From the NCBI RefSeq assembly GCF_024868665.1, contig NC_079891.1, forward strand, positions 29,032,665-29,096,664: a stretch of DNA of 64,000 bases. Reading direction: 5' to 3'. The notes beneath the pieces were generated by a model. It searched no databases. It was not told where the DNA came from and saw only the letters and a list, made by a program, of their open reading frames with translations. Source of the DNA: Triplophysa rosa. Taxonomy: Eukaryota > Chordata > Actinopteri > Cypriniformes > Nemacheilidae. The translations under genes were made by a program, and so were the position numbers. Shown piece after piece: positions 1 to 13,700 of this stretch. Every line of letters begins with the position of its first letter. Within the stretch, counting starts at the first letter, position 1.

Positions 1-973
1 CTAAAACTGGAGCTGTCCCGACACATCACTGCAAAGAATTGAGGCACACTTGTTGCGTAGCAACAGTAGCAGCTTTACTGCGGACTCCCACCTCAGATAA
101 AGACAGTCTGTCTAAACGCATTCAATAAACAGCATAAGAAAAACATTCCTCATTTCTATAAATCCATTTACAGTTTACTCCTGACAGACATTACAATGAA
201 GAGATAAAAAGAAAAGAGTAGGGACGTTTAAATTATGGAAAAACACACACACACAAAACAGAAAGACCAGATTCACTGTAGAGGTGGCCAGCAAAAAGTT
301 ACACAGTCACTTTTTGCAGTAAAGTCTGTTTTATAGTCAACGTGGAAATGTCTATTTCTTCCACACATCTACAAGGAGCAGCTGTGTCCTGACTGAAGCA
401 CACCAGCAGCTGACCAAACAGACCTCATGTCATTTTACATGATAATGGAAAGAGCCAATCAGTGCAAAGGGGGCGGAGCCATCAGTGCCAGAGTAAGTTG
501 CTCTGGGCAAACAGGTGTATGAGGCAGACCAATTCATATGACTAGAAAGAGAGGGAGGGTTTAAAAAATATAAAATGATGGAGAAAGATGAAAAGAAAAA
601 CCTACGATTAGGCAAATATTTTTTTTTTGCATTTTAAACAGATTAAAAAAACTACTAAATATATGTATCAACAGTGAACTTGTATTGAACCTTTACAAAA
701 TATACACTTTTTTAAAATATATACAAAAATTCACGTTACACTTTCTCTTTTTCGTACACACCCCAATCAAAGAATCTATTGGGCGAGAGTGCTGCGGTTC
801 AGCCAATGGAGAGAAAAGAGGAAATGGGCCTGGAAGGCTGACAGGCGGGGAGCTAAGGATGACCATATAAGGTAAAATCTGCAGTCGGCAGCAGCCAGAG
901 TACAGCCAGTTCACCATGAACAGTAGGGGGCTCCTGAAATACAGACTGGGAATAAGAATGACACATCCATTGC

Positions 974-992
974 CACACACACACACACACAC
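974..992. repeat. (CA)n microsatellite
   Basis: An uninterrupted CA dinucleotide run in the coro1c intron. Confidence 0.9.
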
Positions 993-1998
993 GATGCGAG
1001 TTACATCTGTCTATCTGACATCACAGGATATATGGAGTTGGACTTTGGGGTTTAGGGACTGAACTCACTTCCTGTCTATGCCCTCCTTTTCCTGTTTCCT
1101 CTCTTCTCCTCATCTTTGGTGCTCTATTTTTTGTAAAGTGACAGCAGTAACCGAATCGGTTTGCAGAGGGTTCAGTTCAAATACAGGAAACCCATCCGAG
1201 ATGTCTAAACAAAAGCCAAGCAGATCCCATTGACCCTAAACTTTTTTGAAAAGGAGAAATCTGGGTTCAAAGTTAGTCCAGTTTGGACATTTGTGACACA
1301 AATATAATGATTCTGTTTATATTTAGTGTACAGTTTTTCAAAGCTGATGTAGACGGTTTCAAAGCAACAACATAAACTAACGTTACTGCGCAAGTGCGCA
1401 TGCACGCTTTTGTGGCCCAAACGTCCGGTACACATCTGCAAAGAATAGAGTTCCTGTGAAATATTTCTGATAACAAGTAACAATAAATTAAATTAGCTAG
1501 CAAGTTAAAATGATTAGCCAATATTATTTTGGGTTAGAAGTAGAAGAACCTTACTTAAACTTAAATGCGACCAAGTACTGTAACACAACCCATTAAAATT
1601 GTTTATTTAAAAAAATGGATATACAATCAAATTCAACAAATTGTTTAATACAATTATAATACATTAAACTATTAATTAATATTAATATAATTGCAATAAA
1701 ATATAAATAGTATATTATTAGCACTAGCCAGAACGATCATTAAACACAGACCGAAGTTAACTTCGGGTCAGGCACGTGTGTCTGATGAAACCGTCTATAA
1801 CACAATTTTACCCACAATGCATTGGAATTTGTTACTCTGTAGACAGAGTTTGGTGTTTGATCAAATAAAAATAATAGTGTATAAAATTGTCCAAAGATAA
1901 AAACTTATCAAACTTCCTCTGAATGACAGCCAATCTCCTTTCCCCCCAAAATGTAATAAAGTATACATTTGTGGCATAAGAATATTGATACAGTATTG

Positions 1999-2189
1999 GG
2001 TTGCACTTTATTTTACAGTACGTGTACCTATAGTGTACTTACAGTGTACTTACCTAAGAAAGTACTGGGTAGTATAAGGTAACTACATGATATAAGTTTA
2101 GGTTCAGGGTTAGTACCTAGTTATTATATTTACTGTAATAAGTACACAGTATGTACATGGGAAACAAGACTGTAAAATAAAGTACTACC
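1999..2189. mobile_element. palindromic MITE with 8-bp target duplication
   Basis: The ends are inverted copies of each other: GGTTGCACTTTATTTTACAG on the left, and on the right the reverse complement of GGTAGTACTTTATTTTACAG. The direct repeat CAGTATTG flanks it at 1991-1998 and 2190-2197. An 8-bp target duplication points to the hAT superfamily. It has no coding capacity. Confidence 0.7.
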
Positions 2190-3297
2190 CAGTATTGTAC
2201 CCAGCATCTCTTAACATCTTAACTCTTAACAAGTCATTCCTACAAAAAAACTTGTCTTGAACCCAGAACATTTTTACACAGCAAAACCAGGACATGAGCA
2301 GGTATCAAAATGAATTAAAAGCATATCGCTAAATAACAACCCACGTCCCCGAAGCATCAAAACAGCCATTTCCTTCAGGACTTAAACTGCAAAAGGAAAA
2401 CAGTCGCTAATACCATAACGGAGTCTGGTGTTGAGGCGTAAATGGGGAGTTTCCTGTGGCATGGGTCATATTTCGGGCTATAACCTCAATATGAGAGGTG
2501 GTCAGACAGAAAGGAGGAAAATTAGTCACTCTGGTCAGTTTGAATGGAAAGCAGGAATGCAAGGACTATGGAAGACACCGGTCATCCGTTTCCCACTGTT
2601 TCCTTCGTATGGAAATGAGACATCTGAGTGGGGAAGGGGGTCTTGAGAGAGAAAGACAACATGTGATTAGTTAGACAATAGACACCTGACGGTCTCCTGA
2701 GGGGCAAAAGACAAAGAGTCTGATTTGAGCTGATCTGTCACCCACACAAAGAATCCGGCCCAGCTGAAACTCCACCCCCAAATCCCTCCATATGAATCCA
2801 TCACTACAATTACCAACTCGAAACTTCAAAACGCATTTGTAATTTGTAACTACAATTAGAACCCAATATAAGTACATCGAGTTTACCGACAAACTATTTC
2901 AAGGCTTCTGATGTTCTTCTCAAGTCCACAAACACTCGGCCGATCTGCTAGCATGTTCTTTACAGGAAAACAATTGACAGTCTCGGAAGTCTGTGGATTT
3001 TAAAGAGTCTGCTGAGATTGAAGAGTTCCCATACAGAGCTGATCTGGGAAACAAAGGGGTGTGCAGGGCCTGGCATACGCTGAGGGACAATAGCCCCCCA
3101 GAGCCAGCTGTCTGTTCGCAGGGGGCTGCTGAGAATAGGACAGCCCGGCCTATAGACAGACAGTGCAAAACCAAATCAGCCTGAGAGTGGATACGTAAGG
3201 AGGGGTGCGATGCATTAGACAGAAGGACAGCAGGTGTGCAAGCGCATGCACACACAGAGGAACGAAAGGGGAATGTGTGCACTAAAGGGTATATGAG

Positions 3298-3492
3298 AAC
3301 AGAACACAAAAGATATTTTGAAGAACGTTGATGCCCCAACACCATTGGGGTCCCATTGACTTCAACTGCATAGACACAAAACCACAAAGACATTTCTCAA
3401 AATATCTCCTTTTGTGTTCCACAGAAGAAAGAGTTTTGAATGACACGTGGGTGAAGAAAATTGTCATTTTTTTGGGTGAACTATCCCTTTAA
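3298..3492. mobile_element. Angel-like palindromic MITE, partial
   Basis: Contains the family core (ACACAAAAGATATTTTGAAG, a GTTCCACAGAAGAAAGAG-type block) and ends in the typical GGGTGAACTATCCCTTTAA terminus. The left terminus is missing. The family name is from memory of zebrafish foldback elements. Confidence 0.6.
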
Positions 3493-4245
3493 TCCCTGTT
3501 GAATGCGGTTTTACGCAAGAGGGACAGACAGATGACCCTGCAATCTGTTCTGAGAATACACAACAGTGAGAATCTGAGAACAAACTGAGCTTTATTTCTC
3601 ACAGATGAGCAATTTCCCATCACACTCACACTTGACATAAGGGGTGGAATGACAAAGGATTAATATCGGCTTAATCCATCACTTTTTAATCCAACCTGAA
3701 AGCTGAACTTTTATAAAAGATTCAAGGCAGCGGTCTGCAGGAAGTGAAAATAACACTAATCATGTCAATAGGATAAATGCGCTCTAACTGGCCACCACCA
3801 CCTGAGCGTTTCTGGCAGGGCAGTCTGTGACATCTTCCGCGAGTGTGTGTGTGTCGGTGAGTGATGTTGAAGACAGGATCCTAACTGAGTGCCAGAGGCT
3901 TGGATGTCAGTCGCGTTCGAGCGCTCTCTAATTACAGACCGCTGTTACGACTGTCAACACCGTTGCTTTGGGTTGTATCGCTAATCTCGCCAGTATTACC
4001 ACAGTAATCGGAGATGTGCAAAATGACACCATCAGATACATTTAGTCACTGCTGAATCCAACACTTTCTACAGATGGCTTCTTTTATTAGTATTTTCATA
4101 TAAATCTAGCGTGCTGATGTCATTATAAAAACAGTTTGAGTTGTTTAAATTCTTAATCTTATTTTTTGTGAAACTACTACATCCAAATGTATCTTCTTGT
4201 GCTTATTCTGCTTTCAATGTGACCAATGGCAACTGAGGGTGTTTT

Positions 4246-4603
4246 TTAAAGGTCCAGTGTATAAAATTTAGTGGCATTTAGCAGTGAGGTTGCGAGTTAC
4301 AACCAACGGCCCACTCCACCCCTCACACTGAACAAAGATGTCGTCATGTTTTCTCTTCTTTCCCACAGTAGATGTATTTACAAAACATTCTCCGGTAAGC
4401 AGTTTGTCCGTTTAGGGATACTGTAGAAACAACATAGCGAATTCCATACGGTGCATGTAGATAGAAATAGCTCATTCTAAGGTAATAAAAACATAACGCT
4501 TCATTATGTTAGGTCTTCATACACCTCTGAAGACATAGTTATGTATATTACATTTCATTTCAGTCAATAGATCCTCCAGAAAATGACACACCGCACCTTT
4601 AAA
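4246..4603. mobile_element. ~360 bp MITE starting TTAAAGGTCCAGTGT
   Basis: Starts TTAAAGGTCCAGTGTATAAA and ends in a CCTTTAA terminus. Further copies are at 26886-27240 and, in the opposite orientation to this one, 30885-31205. They share the blocks ACATAACTATGTCTTCAG and ATGAGCTATTTCTATCTA (reverse-complemented here). It is a non-coding DNA-transposon derivative whose family I cannot name. Confidence 0.65.
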
Positions 4604-5710
4604 CCTATGCGAAACACACAAAAACTACACTGTACTTTTAAAAACAAAGGACAGATAAATGGCTAAAATGTTTAACAAGACCAATTTAATGCAAAACATT
4701 CAATTGTAAATTTATGTAAATCCAAAAAGGGGCAAAAATGTAGAAGATTTGAGAAACACAAGGCTAGCTGTGATTTTTTTGTGAATCAGAGGATGAACCG
4801 CACACTTCAACATGTGCAAACATGCACACTCACTAAACTCACGTATGAGCAAGACAGGGTGACGCACTCTTTATCTAGAAGAAACAAATCTCTGCCTTCA
4901 TAACACAAGCCGATATTCCGAGTCTGTGACAGAAGGTTAAAGAGGGAAGTGCATTAACCTCTGCTGTAATGAAACCCCAACAAATTTTAGACCTTCCCAT
5001 ATCAAATAACAAATCCCTGCAGATTCAGCTCTGGAAATTCGACTTTTGTCATTACATTTAAGCTTAGAAATCAGGTAAGAAACAAGATCTCCATACATCA
5101 ATGGATACCAAATCACTTCAGTTCAACAAGAGAAAAATGTCAATGCTGTTCCAGTAAGTTGATGTTGCCTACATTACTTTTACATTTATAAAAGTCAAGG
5201 ACAAGAGGGTGGCATTCCTACATCCGAGGCATGTAAAATATAGCTGTAAGGCATTTACAATAAGGTGGGGGGAGTACATGAATGAATTACTGTAATGTAA
5301 CAGTGGTTAGGTAAAATGTGATTGACAGAAACTAAATGGTTAAATCGCAACAGAAACAGCACGTACGTTTCAGCACGTACGTTTCAGCAATGTAGGTAAG
5401 ACATGCTCACCAAAGCCCCAAAGACATCCAGCGTGGCTTTCTTCCACTCAACAACTCTGACACAAATATATAAAGGCAGACGTCCGATGAATCATACCTT
5501 AATCATTGCAAAACCACCAGAGCGTGAGGCTGTAATTACATGTGTGTGCACTCAAACCCAAACAAAGACCATAAGACCTTTCAAAACACACAAATGTCTT
5601 AGGCATGTAAACGGTTAATTATTTAAAGTCGGGAATTTTCCCATCATATTAGAGTGAGTTACGTTCATTTTCATTACAGTAGCGTAAATATCAGATCAGC
5701 AGACTAACAA

Positions 5711-5980
5711 CCCTTACGAAAATTAACCATTTTCGTTTTTTCATTTTCGTTAACCATAGTTTTTTTGTGGTACAAGTGTAGTAACCATGGTTTTTCGGTG
5801 CATTGATTACTTACGGCAAAACCATGGTTTTATTACAGTAACCATCGTTTACTATGGTTTTTACAAAAAATATGGTTTTCAAAACCATGGTTATTTTGTG
5901 ATAACCATTGTTTTACTACAGTAACCATGTTTTTTTTTTTGTTTTAACTGTAGTAAAACCATGGTAAATTTTCGTAAGGG
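5711..5980. mobile_element. foldback MITE starting CCCTTACGAAAATT
   Basis: The terminal inverted repeats CCCTTACGAAAATTAACCAT and ATGGTAAATTTTCGTAAGGG enclose many copies of the AACCATGG / CCATGGTT palindrome, so the whole element can fold on itself. A diverged partial copy starts at 48778. Confidence 0.75.
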
Positions 5981-6556
5981 GAGACACCTGAACATATGAC
6001 AAATGTGCTTATTCTGACATCTAAATACAAATAAATACAGGCTGTAAATGTTCTTTAAGTCATAAAGCTTTATTTCCAAACATTTACACATGTGCCATTA
6101 CAACAGTGTGCAATACACACTCACCTTCTATACATTGATTTCTATACATCGCTATTTTGCCCAAAATAAACAAATATTGGAAAAAACATAAGTAACAATT
6201 AATTTAAGCACATATGTAAATTAAAAACTTATCGCGCGCCTAATAAGCTGAAAAACAGGTTATTTTAGATCGTCATTTCGTCGTTTAGCGTTCTAGGGGC
6301 AATCCAGTCATTTATATAGATCAGTGGTTACAGCTGAAAAAAGCTTTATCACATCAGACTAAAAAAAAACATCTCATCACTTGTTTCTTGTTCCGTGTTC
6401 ATATTAATACCATTGTGTATTAAATACCATTTAATACATTAGGTTTGTATATTGATTGCCCAACAATGTAAACACTAAATGACAGACCAAAGTTATATCA
6501 AAAATATATTAAAAAAATTGGATTCCCAACATTGGAGCAACAATTGTGAACATCTA

Positions 6557-6859
<303 letters not shown>

Positions 6860-8359
6860 TCATCATTCAATATATAAATCAGGCATGCGCAGGAATTCCA
6901 CACATTCATACTAACTTTGACATGGTTAGTGACACAAGAACACGCAGTAGGTGTAAAAGCATAAAAATATATATAGAAAAATGTACCAAATGCGTAAACA
7001 TATATAATTTATGCTAAAAACTTGGCTGCAGAGTTTGCTTTAAATGTCAATGATTATCTGAACAGTGCTACATCAAATCAAATTGTCATGACACATGATT
7101 TTAAAGTCTTTGGCATGCAAAAAAAAAAATCAATCTTAAAATGCTAATAAACCAATAAATATTCAAGGTGAAACATGCTAAATCGGCCAGCCCTCAAACC
7201 AGATGATGTACAATCTGAGAGGTGGTAGAAACAATAAATTCTTAGGCCTATTTCACACAGTAGATTCCATATTAGCGTCATCGCTTCATTTTGGCTTCTT
7301 TGCTATCTGTTGTAACTTGTTTCAGTTCTGAAGCAAACCAGAATTACGAGAACATTTAGTTTCTGTGCTATTTTTCAATCTCAACAATTGAGGCCCAACC
7401 AAAACAGCAGAAACACTGGGACTGGATGGACACAAACTTTAATGATTGTAATAGTTTATATCTAAAATATCAAACTTTTACAAAACAAAGTATATTAAGG
7501 CGTCATGGATGCGAAAAATAATCCAATAGTGCACATCCAGTAGCAGAAGTAGAGGGAAAAGGGGTCCCTTGAGGCCAGTAGAGCAGCAGGGGATGGGGGG
7601 TGTATTGAGGTCAGGAAACCACTCGTGTTTTGTAGGCGTGGAAGTCTGCTAATGGAGAAATCTGAACTTTGCTCCTGATAATGTAGTGTACAACATAGCA
7701 TAAAGGATATTACACCCATCACATCCTATTCCTCCTCTACTGGCCATTTACCTAACAAAAAAACAGGATCTTAAGATGAATGGCCGAGATCGACAAAATT
7801 CTACCTGCAGGACTTTACATGTGAATGAATATATGTCTGAAATTTGCACATGAATCGACGTTTTAGAGAATGAAGGTTAACACTTAGACATGGTTGATAT
7901 TGGCAGGGGATAGGATATTGCACAGCAGACAATCTAAAACAACAGGTACAATGGTTGCAGTCATATAAATGCAGAATATTTGGTATGGAATATATTCATT
8001 AAAAAATACATTATGCATACATCACCTGTCTCACGCTAGCCAACGCGAACTGAGCAAACGCAAACGCTCTGCCAAACATTCACTTTCAACTGCAGCAATT
8101 CTGTTTGTAGAAGAATACAGAGGCATTGCTTACATACTCCTGCCTGTTCAAATCAATCACTACATCATCTCTGATATAACACAGCTCGAGCACATAAATT
8201 CCAAGTACAAGGGTATAATTCAGAGCATATGTCAAGCAATATCTCATCTTTGTGAAATTCATCACTCGGCACACCTAAAAACCATGAAAACAAAGCTTAC
8301 ACAAAGGTGAATCCCATTTTTACCCCAATGTAGATCTGAAGCGTTTGGTGTGTCACGAC

Positions 8360-9382
8360 TAGGGCTGAAACGATTCCTTGAGTACCTTGAGTTATTCAAA
8401 TACAAAAAATCATCGAGGCAATTTTTGTTTAATCCATTTAACTACAGTACACACGGAGCACTGCGTTTCCCCACGGACCGTTATTACTGACGCACAGCCC
8501 GCTAAACTCTATTCATGTTACAGGGCTCTCAAGTCTCCCGCATTCACCGCATTTTAGTCTGTTCACACGATCACACGTGTTTCTCATGCTGATAAATAAG
8601 TGACAGCTTCTTGGAACGGTGAACTGCAATTTTACTTAGTTTAGTCTATTTTGCCAGTGAAACTTGTTTTCCGGCTGCATTGAGTCCATCAAACTAGATG
8701 CGAACTTGTGGATGCCGAATCTACACATGTCATCTTTTTGTTCTGCGTGTCTGCGTGAATGAACTGCACAGTTTAACGTGCTACACGCGTGATGCTCATG
8801 AATTTGTCTGCGTCTGCGCTGAATGAGGACACGAACTTCACCCCCAGAGTTGCTCTAAGAGTTTATTTCACAAACATGTTATTGTTTGAGTGAAGAAACA
8901 GACATAGTAAAAAATAAGCGTCTTCCGACAACCTGCCAAAATAAAAGTCATAGGCTATATATTACTATTTAATAGTAAAAAAAGAAACTAAAACAAATTT
9001 ATATAAACTAAATGCATCATGCATAAGCTGAAGTTAGTTGTTTACCTTTGAAATTATTCTTTCTATTTTTATTCAAGTTGTTTCTTATTTATATATTTGA
9101 ATTATATTGCATTTTTAATTTAATATGGCAATGGAATTTAGTAAATGGGTTTAGTTTTCACAGATATTAATGTTTGCAATTTCAGCAATAAAAACTTTCA
9201 TTGTTCTAAAAAGGAAACAAATTAGTTGTTTTACTCATTTTAAGAGACCTGTCTTATTTTCTCTTGTATATTTAGTATTGCTTTTTAATAAAGAAAAAGT
9301 ACTTATTATCCGAATACCTGGTTAATCGATGGAAAATCAGTAGAATACTCGATTAGTAAAAGAATCGATAGCTGCAGCCCTA
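8360..9382. mobile_element. non-autonomous hAT element, 1.0 kb, with perfect 8-bp TSD
   Basis: Ends are TAGGGCTGAAACGATTCCT on the left and ATCGATAGCTGCAGCCCTA on the right. The direct repeat GTCACGAC is present at both 8352-8359 and 9383-9390. An 8-bp duplication and short TAGGG/CCCTA termini fit hAT. No transposase reading frame remains. An inverted relative lies at 13701-14738. Confidence 0.88.
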
Positions 9383-10553
9383 GTCACGACACTATCACGT
9401 CATTCTTACTTCATTATAATTAATCTAAGAGTAGTGTTTACAATTCAACATAGTGATTTCTTACTTTCCTGTACTAGAATGAAAACATCACACAAATGCC
9501 CTGGAAAAGGTCTCATGCAGATTGGTGTTCTTAAACAATAAAAGTCTGTAAAGATTGCGTTGAACTCCAAGTGAACCTTTCTAAAAGTGCACTGAAATTC
9601 CAACTACGCCCATGGGCTACATACTGGGACCCAAACTGATGTTTAACCCTTTTAACTCTCAACAAGTGCTAAGATTTAAAACACTGACACGAGAACCCAA
9701 CTTCTCACACAAGGATGTGATGTCGTTAAATTTGAGAAACGCCCTTCGCAAACACTTTCAGCTTCTTCCAAAATCTGATATTCTAGAAAAATGTAAAGGA
9801 AAAATGTGGGCGGCACTTATTTTTTTCTGTCTGGATGGTGAAAACTTACATACCAGCACATGGTTGGAGAGGATGGATGAAAAAGTAAAAAGGATTTCTG
9901 ATGACAGCTAAAAAAGAAATCAAAGGAGCAAATAAATCCATTTAGATTAAATAAAAAAATACAAAGAAAAACATTTCGTTTGGAATACTGCACTGCTGAA
10001 TTGCAACACCAAAAATGTGCATAAAAACGTCAATTATGTTAACGTCAATGACTTCATGTACATTTTAGGACTAATCCAGTTCAACAGCATTAAACGGCAC
10101 AACCTAATGCCATCTTGGACTGATTTGCTGGGTAAGACACTTGGTTATGCAACCTCAGTGCATGTAGGCTAATATCAGGAAAACAACAAGGGTGAGTCCT
10201 AAAGCCCAACCTCATTTTACTCTGTCAATGACAGAAGATTATGCAAATGCATTGACAATTCTTGCTATTTTTATTGGTCTCACACCTTTCATACAAGCAT
10301 GATAAAATGTGTCATGTGGCCATGGATCCAGACACAATTTTTACCTTGTTTTCACTTGGCTCACATATACCCTGCTGCTGGTATTTAGTCTTCACTGATT
10401 GGCACAGCAGATTGTCACATGACTACGCTTCCACACCATACAGCAATATGCTTGTTTCACATCGAATCTACTGTGTAAGACGCTAGCCTAGCATTGGGTC
10501 AAAACGTTTTCTTAGCAGCCGTGCTGTAGGCCAGGTGGAGCAAAAGAGATAGC

Positions 10554-10577
10554 AAGAGAGAGAGAGAGAGAGAGAGA
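10554..10577. repeat. (GA)n microsatellite
   Basis: Uninterrupted GA dinucleotide run, intronic. Confidence 0.85.
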
Positions 10578-10978
10578 TTTGAATCCACAGGTTATCACAG
10601 TCAAAGGCACAGCGGTTGACTGTCTAAAGGCGGAGCTTCGCTGTAGTCCGATTTTCAGACACGGAACAGAGATCTGCTGCCAAATAACACATGGTGAAAT
10701 CCAGCCTGTATTTACCAACACTCATGAGTTGCCTAGCAACACCAGCAAAATACCACTGGAAAGAATGAAAAAAGGTACGCAGAGAATAAATTTGGCCTTT
10801 TAAGGCCAAAACGTAGGTACAAAACGCAGCAAAAAGCAGAGCTGTCTGATGTATTACCAAATTACACAAATATAATTTTTTAGCCGAAAAAGGAGTTACA
10901 GGAATACGCAACTTTCCTCTACTTTGGCAGACTATTGCCATCACTCAAAACCTTTTAAAATAACGTACGTACTCATTT

Positions 10979-11550
10979 TACTTAAAGTAACAGTTCACCC
11001 AAAAATAAAGATTCTGTCTTCATTTACTCAGCAGTTGTTCCACATCTGTATAAATGTATATTTGTTCTGATGAAAACAGAGAGAGATATTTGTCAGAATG
11101 CTTGTAACCAAACAGTTCTTGGCCACCATTAACCACCACAGTATGACAGTAAATCTGCTTTATATATTTCTTTGTTCTGTTAAAAACAAAAGAAGATATT
11201 TTGCAAACAGTTCTGGGGCACTTTTGACAACCATTGCTGATATCGATACTGTGGGACATGCGTATTGGAACCGCTTCAAAATGTTCAGTATCGATACGTA
11301 TCGAAATATCAATATTGCTGACAGCACTAATACAGATTTGGAACAACTCGGGGTGAGTAAATTTTCTTTTTTTTCCTCTTTAAAATGACTGACTTTAGAA
11401 CATTGATGATGAAAATTGCTGACAAAAATGAAAATTCTGTCATCATTTACTCACCATTGAGTTGTTCCAAACCCGTTTTTGTTCTGTTAAATACAAAAGT
11501 GAGGTGAGTAAATGACAGACTTTTCATTTTTTGGTGAACTGTCCCTTTAA
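10979..11550. mobile_element. Angel-like palindromic MITE, composite of two copies
   Basis: Begins with CAGTTCACCCAAAAATAAAG, has an internal second start (GAAAATTCTGTCATCATTTA near 11430) and ends GGTGAACTGTCCCTTTAA. The middle carries extra sequence with repeated ATCGATA motifs, so it looks like one copy inserted into or recombined with another. Confidence 0.6.
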
Positions 11551-12005
11551 GTAGCTAAGACCTAAATGGTTTCAAATCATGGCAAAGACTAACAATGACT
11601 CTGTCCATCAACTGCAAACTACATTCTGACTAGCACAAATCACATGTGCTGCATCATTCTACCATACAAAAGTCTGTCTTGACACTTCCAAGAGTCATAA
11701 GAAGGCCACCCAGACCATCCAACAGCCATTAAAAGTCAGTTACATACAGTAACTCCACAAAGCGTTCATTTATACAAATCAAATCCCCAATATAATTACA
11801 CCACAAAATCCCTGGCTGAAAGGCTCGATATTGTTGTCAGCGCATGTGGCAAGGAACCTTACTCAGTAACAAATTTATCGGACTGAAAAGGCCTAAAAAG
11901 GGAACAAGAGATGTTTCATGAAAAAGCATAACTGCGCAAATGTATTGTCAGGCATCAGAATTTCAATATGAAACAGCATGACAGGATGACATTCTTGACG
12001 GAGAC

Positions 12006-12566
12006 CAGTGTTTCCCGTAGATTTACGGTTTTGGGGGGGCGTCCTAGTAGTCTATTTTAATATTTTAAAAAACTACTGACAACAAAATGTAACAACTGAA
12101 ACGAATTCATCATGAGGAGAAGTACTTGCAAAGTTACTAACAGCCTTTCCATGCCATTCATACTAGAACTGATTCTAAATATTCTTTCCAATTAAAACAC
12201 GATTCATTAAGAAATGCTCTTCACCTTCTGATTATTAATGCTATTAATATGAAAGGGTTAAAATGAAGCGCATTTGGCGCTAAATAAGGATATTAGAAGA
12301 TATCGGCAAAATATAATCTATATAAATGTCCCTGAGTGCGCGTGATGTGTACAGCTCCGTTATGTAGATGCGCTGCTCAATTTAAACTACAAAAATAGTC
12401 TGATGTTTGGATGGGGTAGTGGTAGGGCGTGCGTCTTTTCTGTAGACTCGGAGCAGGAAAGCGAATGTTGTCAGTTTAAATAAAATTAACTTGACCTGCA
12501 AGAGGGGCGTGGGGTGCAGTTGGAGGGGCTGGTCTCCCCCTTAAGGTAGTGGTAGTGGAAACACTG
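12006..12566. mobile_element. hAT-like non-autonomous element with CAGTGTTTCC termini
   Basis: Starts CAGTGTTTCCCGTAG and ends TAGTGGAAACACTG, giving a 10-bp terminal inverted repeat (CAGTGTTTCC / GGAAACACTG) typical of hAT elements. I could not align a clear 8-bp target duplication. No transposase frame. Confidence 0.65.
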
Positions 12567-12806
12567 GAGACTCAGCAAAATGAATGTGTAAAAGCAGCAA
12601 AAAGAGAAATGAAAGAATTGGTACAAAAAAGCTGAGTGAATTTTATTTCACATGGTTGCGACAAATTACAATAAGTGATTGTTCTTTTTTCATGTTATAA
12701 ATGTAACATAGCGACCAAAAAACTCAGGTCGAGTGCAGTTCAAGTTCAGAGTGACAAAACTTTATCTTCAAAGAAGTGGCACTTATCAATTTAATTGAGT
12801 TTAATC

Positions 12807-13577
12807 TAGGGTGACCACCACCCAACAAACCAAATGTGGGACAGGTAATCCGTTTGTGTGGCACAATGTGGGACACCATTGAACGGTAGCGCGAAACAAT
12901 GAAAAATGTTCATATAATTTTTTAGCTTATAAAAATAATTTGTTATTTAGTCCATTCCAACTACAACATAATTAAGGCATAGATAAAATGTTATATAACA
13001 TAAAACAATTTTAATGCCGATTTCAATTTAAGGTTCACTGTCTCTTTAAATTTTTGAGCACAGATCAGACGCGGAGTTATCATTTTGTACACTTTGAAGA
13101 TCTTCTCAAAAAGAGAAAACTAGAGGAACAAACAAACAAATGATGAAAAAGAGTTTCTCTTTTAAAATGTATTATTGTTAAATAATGCATTCCAAGTTTT
13201 GCGAATTTTTTTTATTTTAATACGCTAACCACAACCTATAGGCTAAACAGTTTCAAAGCCACACAGTTTACGATGTTTTAGTGAGTTTTTATTCGGCAAG
13301 TTGACATGGGAGGATCGCCACCCGACTGACAGACGTCGCAGCCTCTTGATGACTGAAATCACTGCCTTCTCTCAAACATTGGATAAAAGTCAGGCTTTAA
13401 AAAACACCAAACAAGCGTCTCATGGGCGTTTCTGGTTAAAGAACGTGTTTCTTAATGTGACAACTAAAAACCAACAGACTGATGAAAATGCGGGACATTT
13501 TCTCAATATGCGACGAGTCGGACAAGGGATGAAAATGCTGTGCGGTACAACGCAAAGCGTGACGATTGGTCACCCTA
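12807..13577. mobile_element. hAT-type non-autonomous element with TAGGGTGACCA termini
   Basis: Left end TAGGGTGACCACC and right end TTGGTCACCCTA form inverted termini. Flanks are GTTTAATC (12799-12806) and GTTTGATC (13578-13585), an 8-bp target duplication with one mismatch. A 100-codon open frame inside matches nothing I recognise and is probably chance. Confidence 0.8.
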
Positions 13578-13700
13578 GTTTGATCCCTAGAAACCAGCTA
13601 TGATAAATCCATCCAAAGTCACTATACCATCCTATTTGTTTACAAATGTTTATGTTTTACAGTCTCACTCTGACACCCATTTAAACAGCTCTGTCCAAAC

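Noticed and set aside
600..1000. T-rich sequence resembling the 3' UTR of another minus-strand gene
   Set aside because: No poly(A) signal plus downstream element or coding exon could be tied to it, and it lies within the coro1c intron.
8086..8310. 113-codon plus-strand open frame next to a hAT element
   Set aside because: No recognisable domain, no splice context, AT-rich intron; probably chance.
13301..13603. 100-codon open frame as possible transposase remnant
   Set aside because: It reads across the right end of the 12807 element and matches no hAT transposase motif I know.
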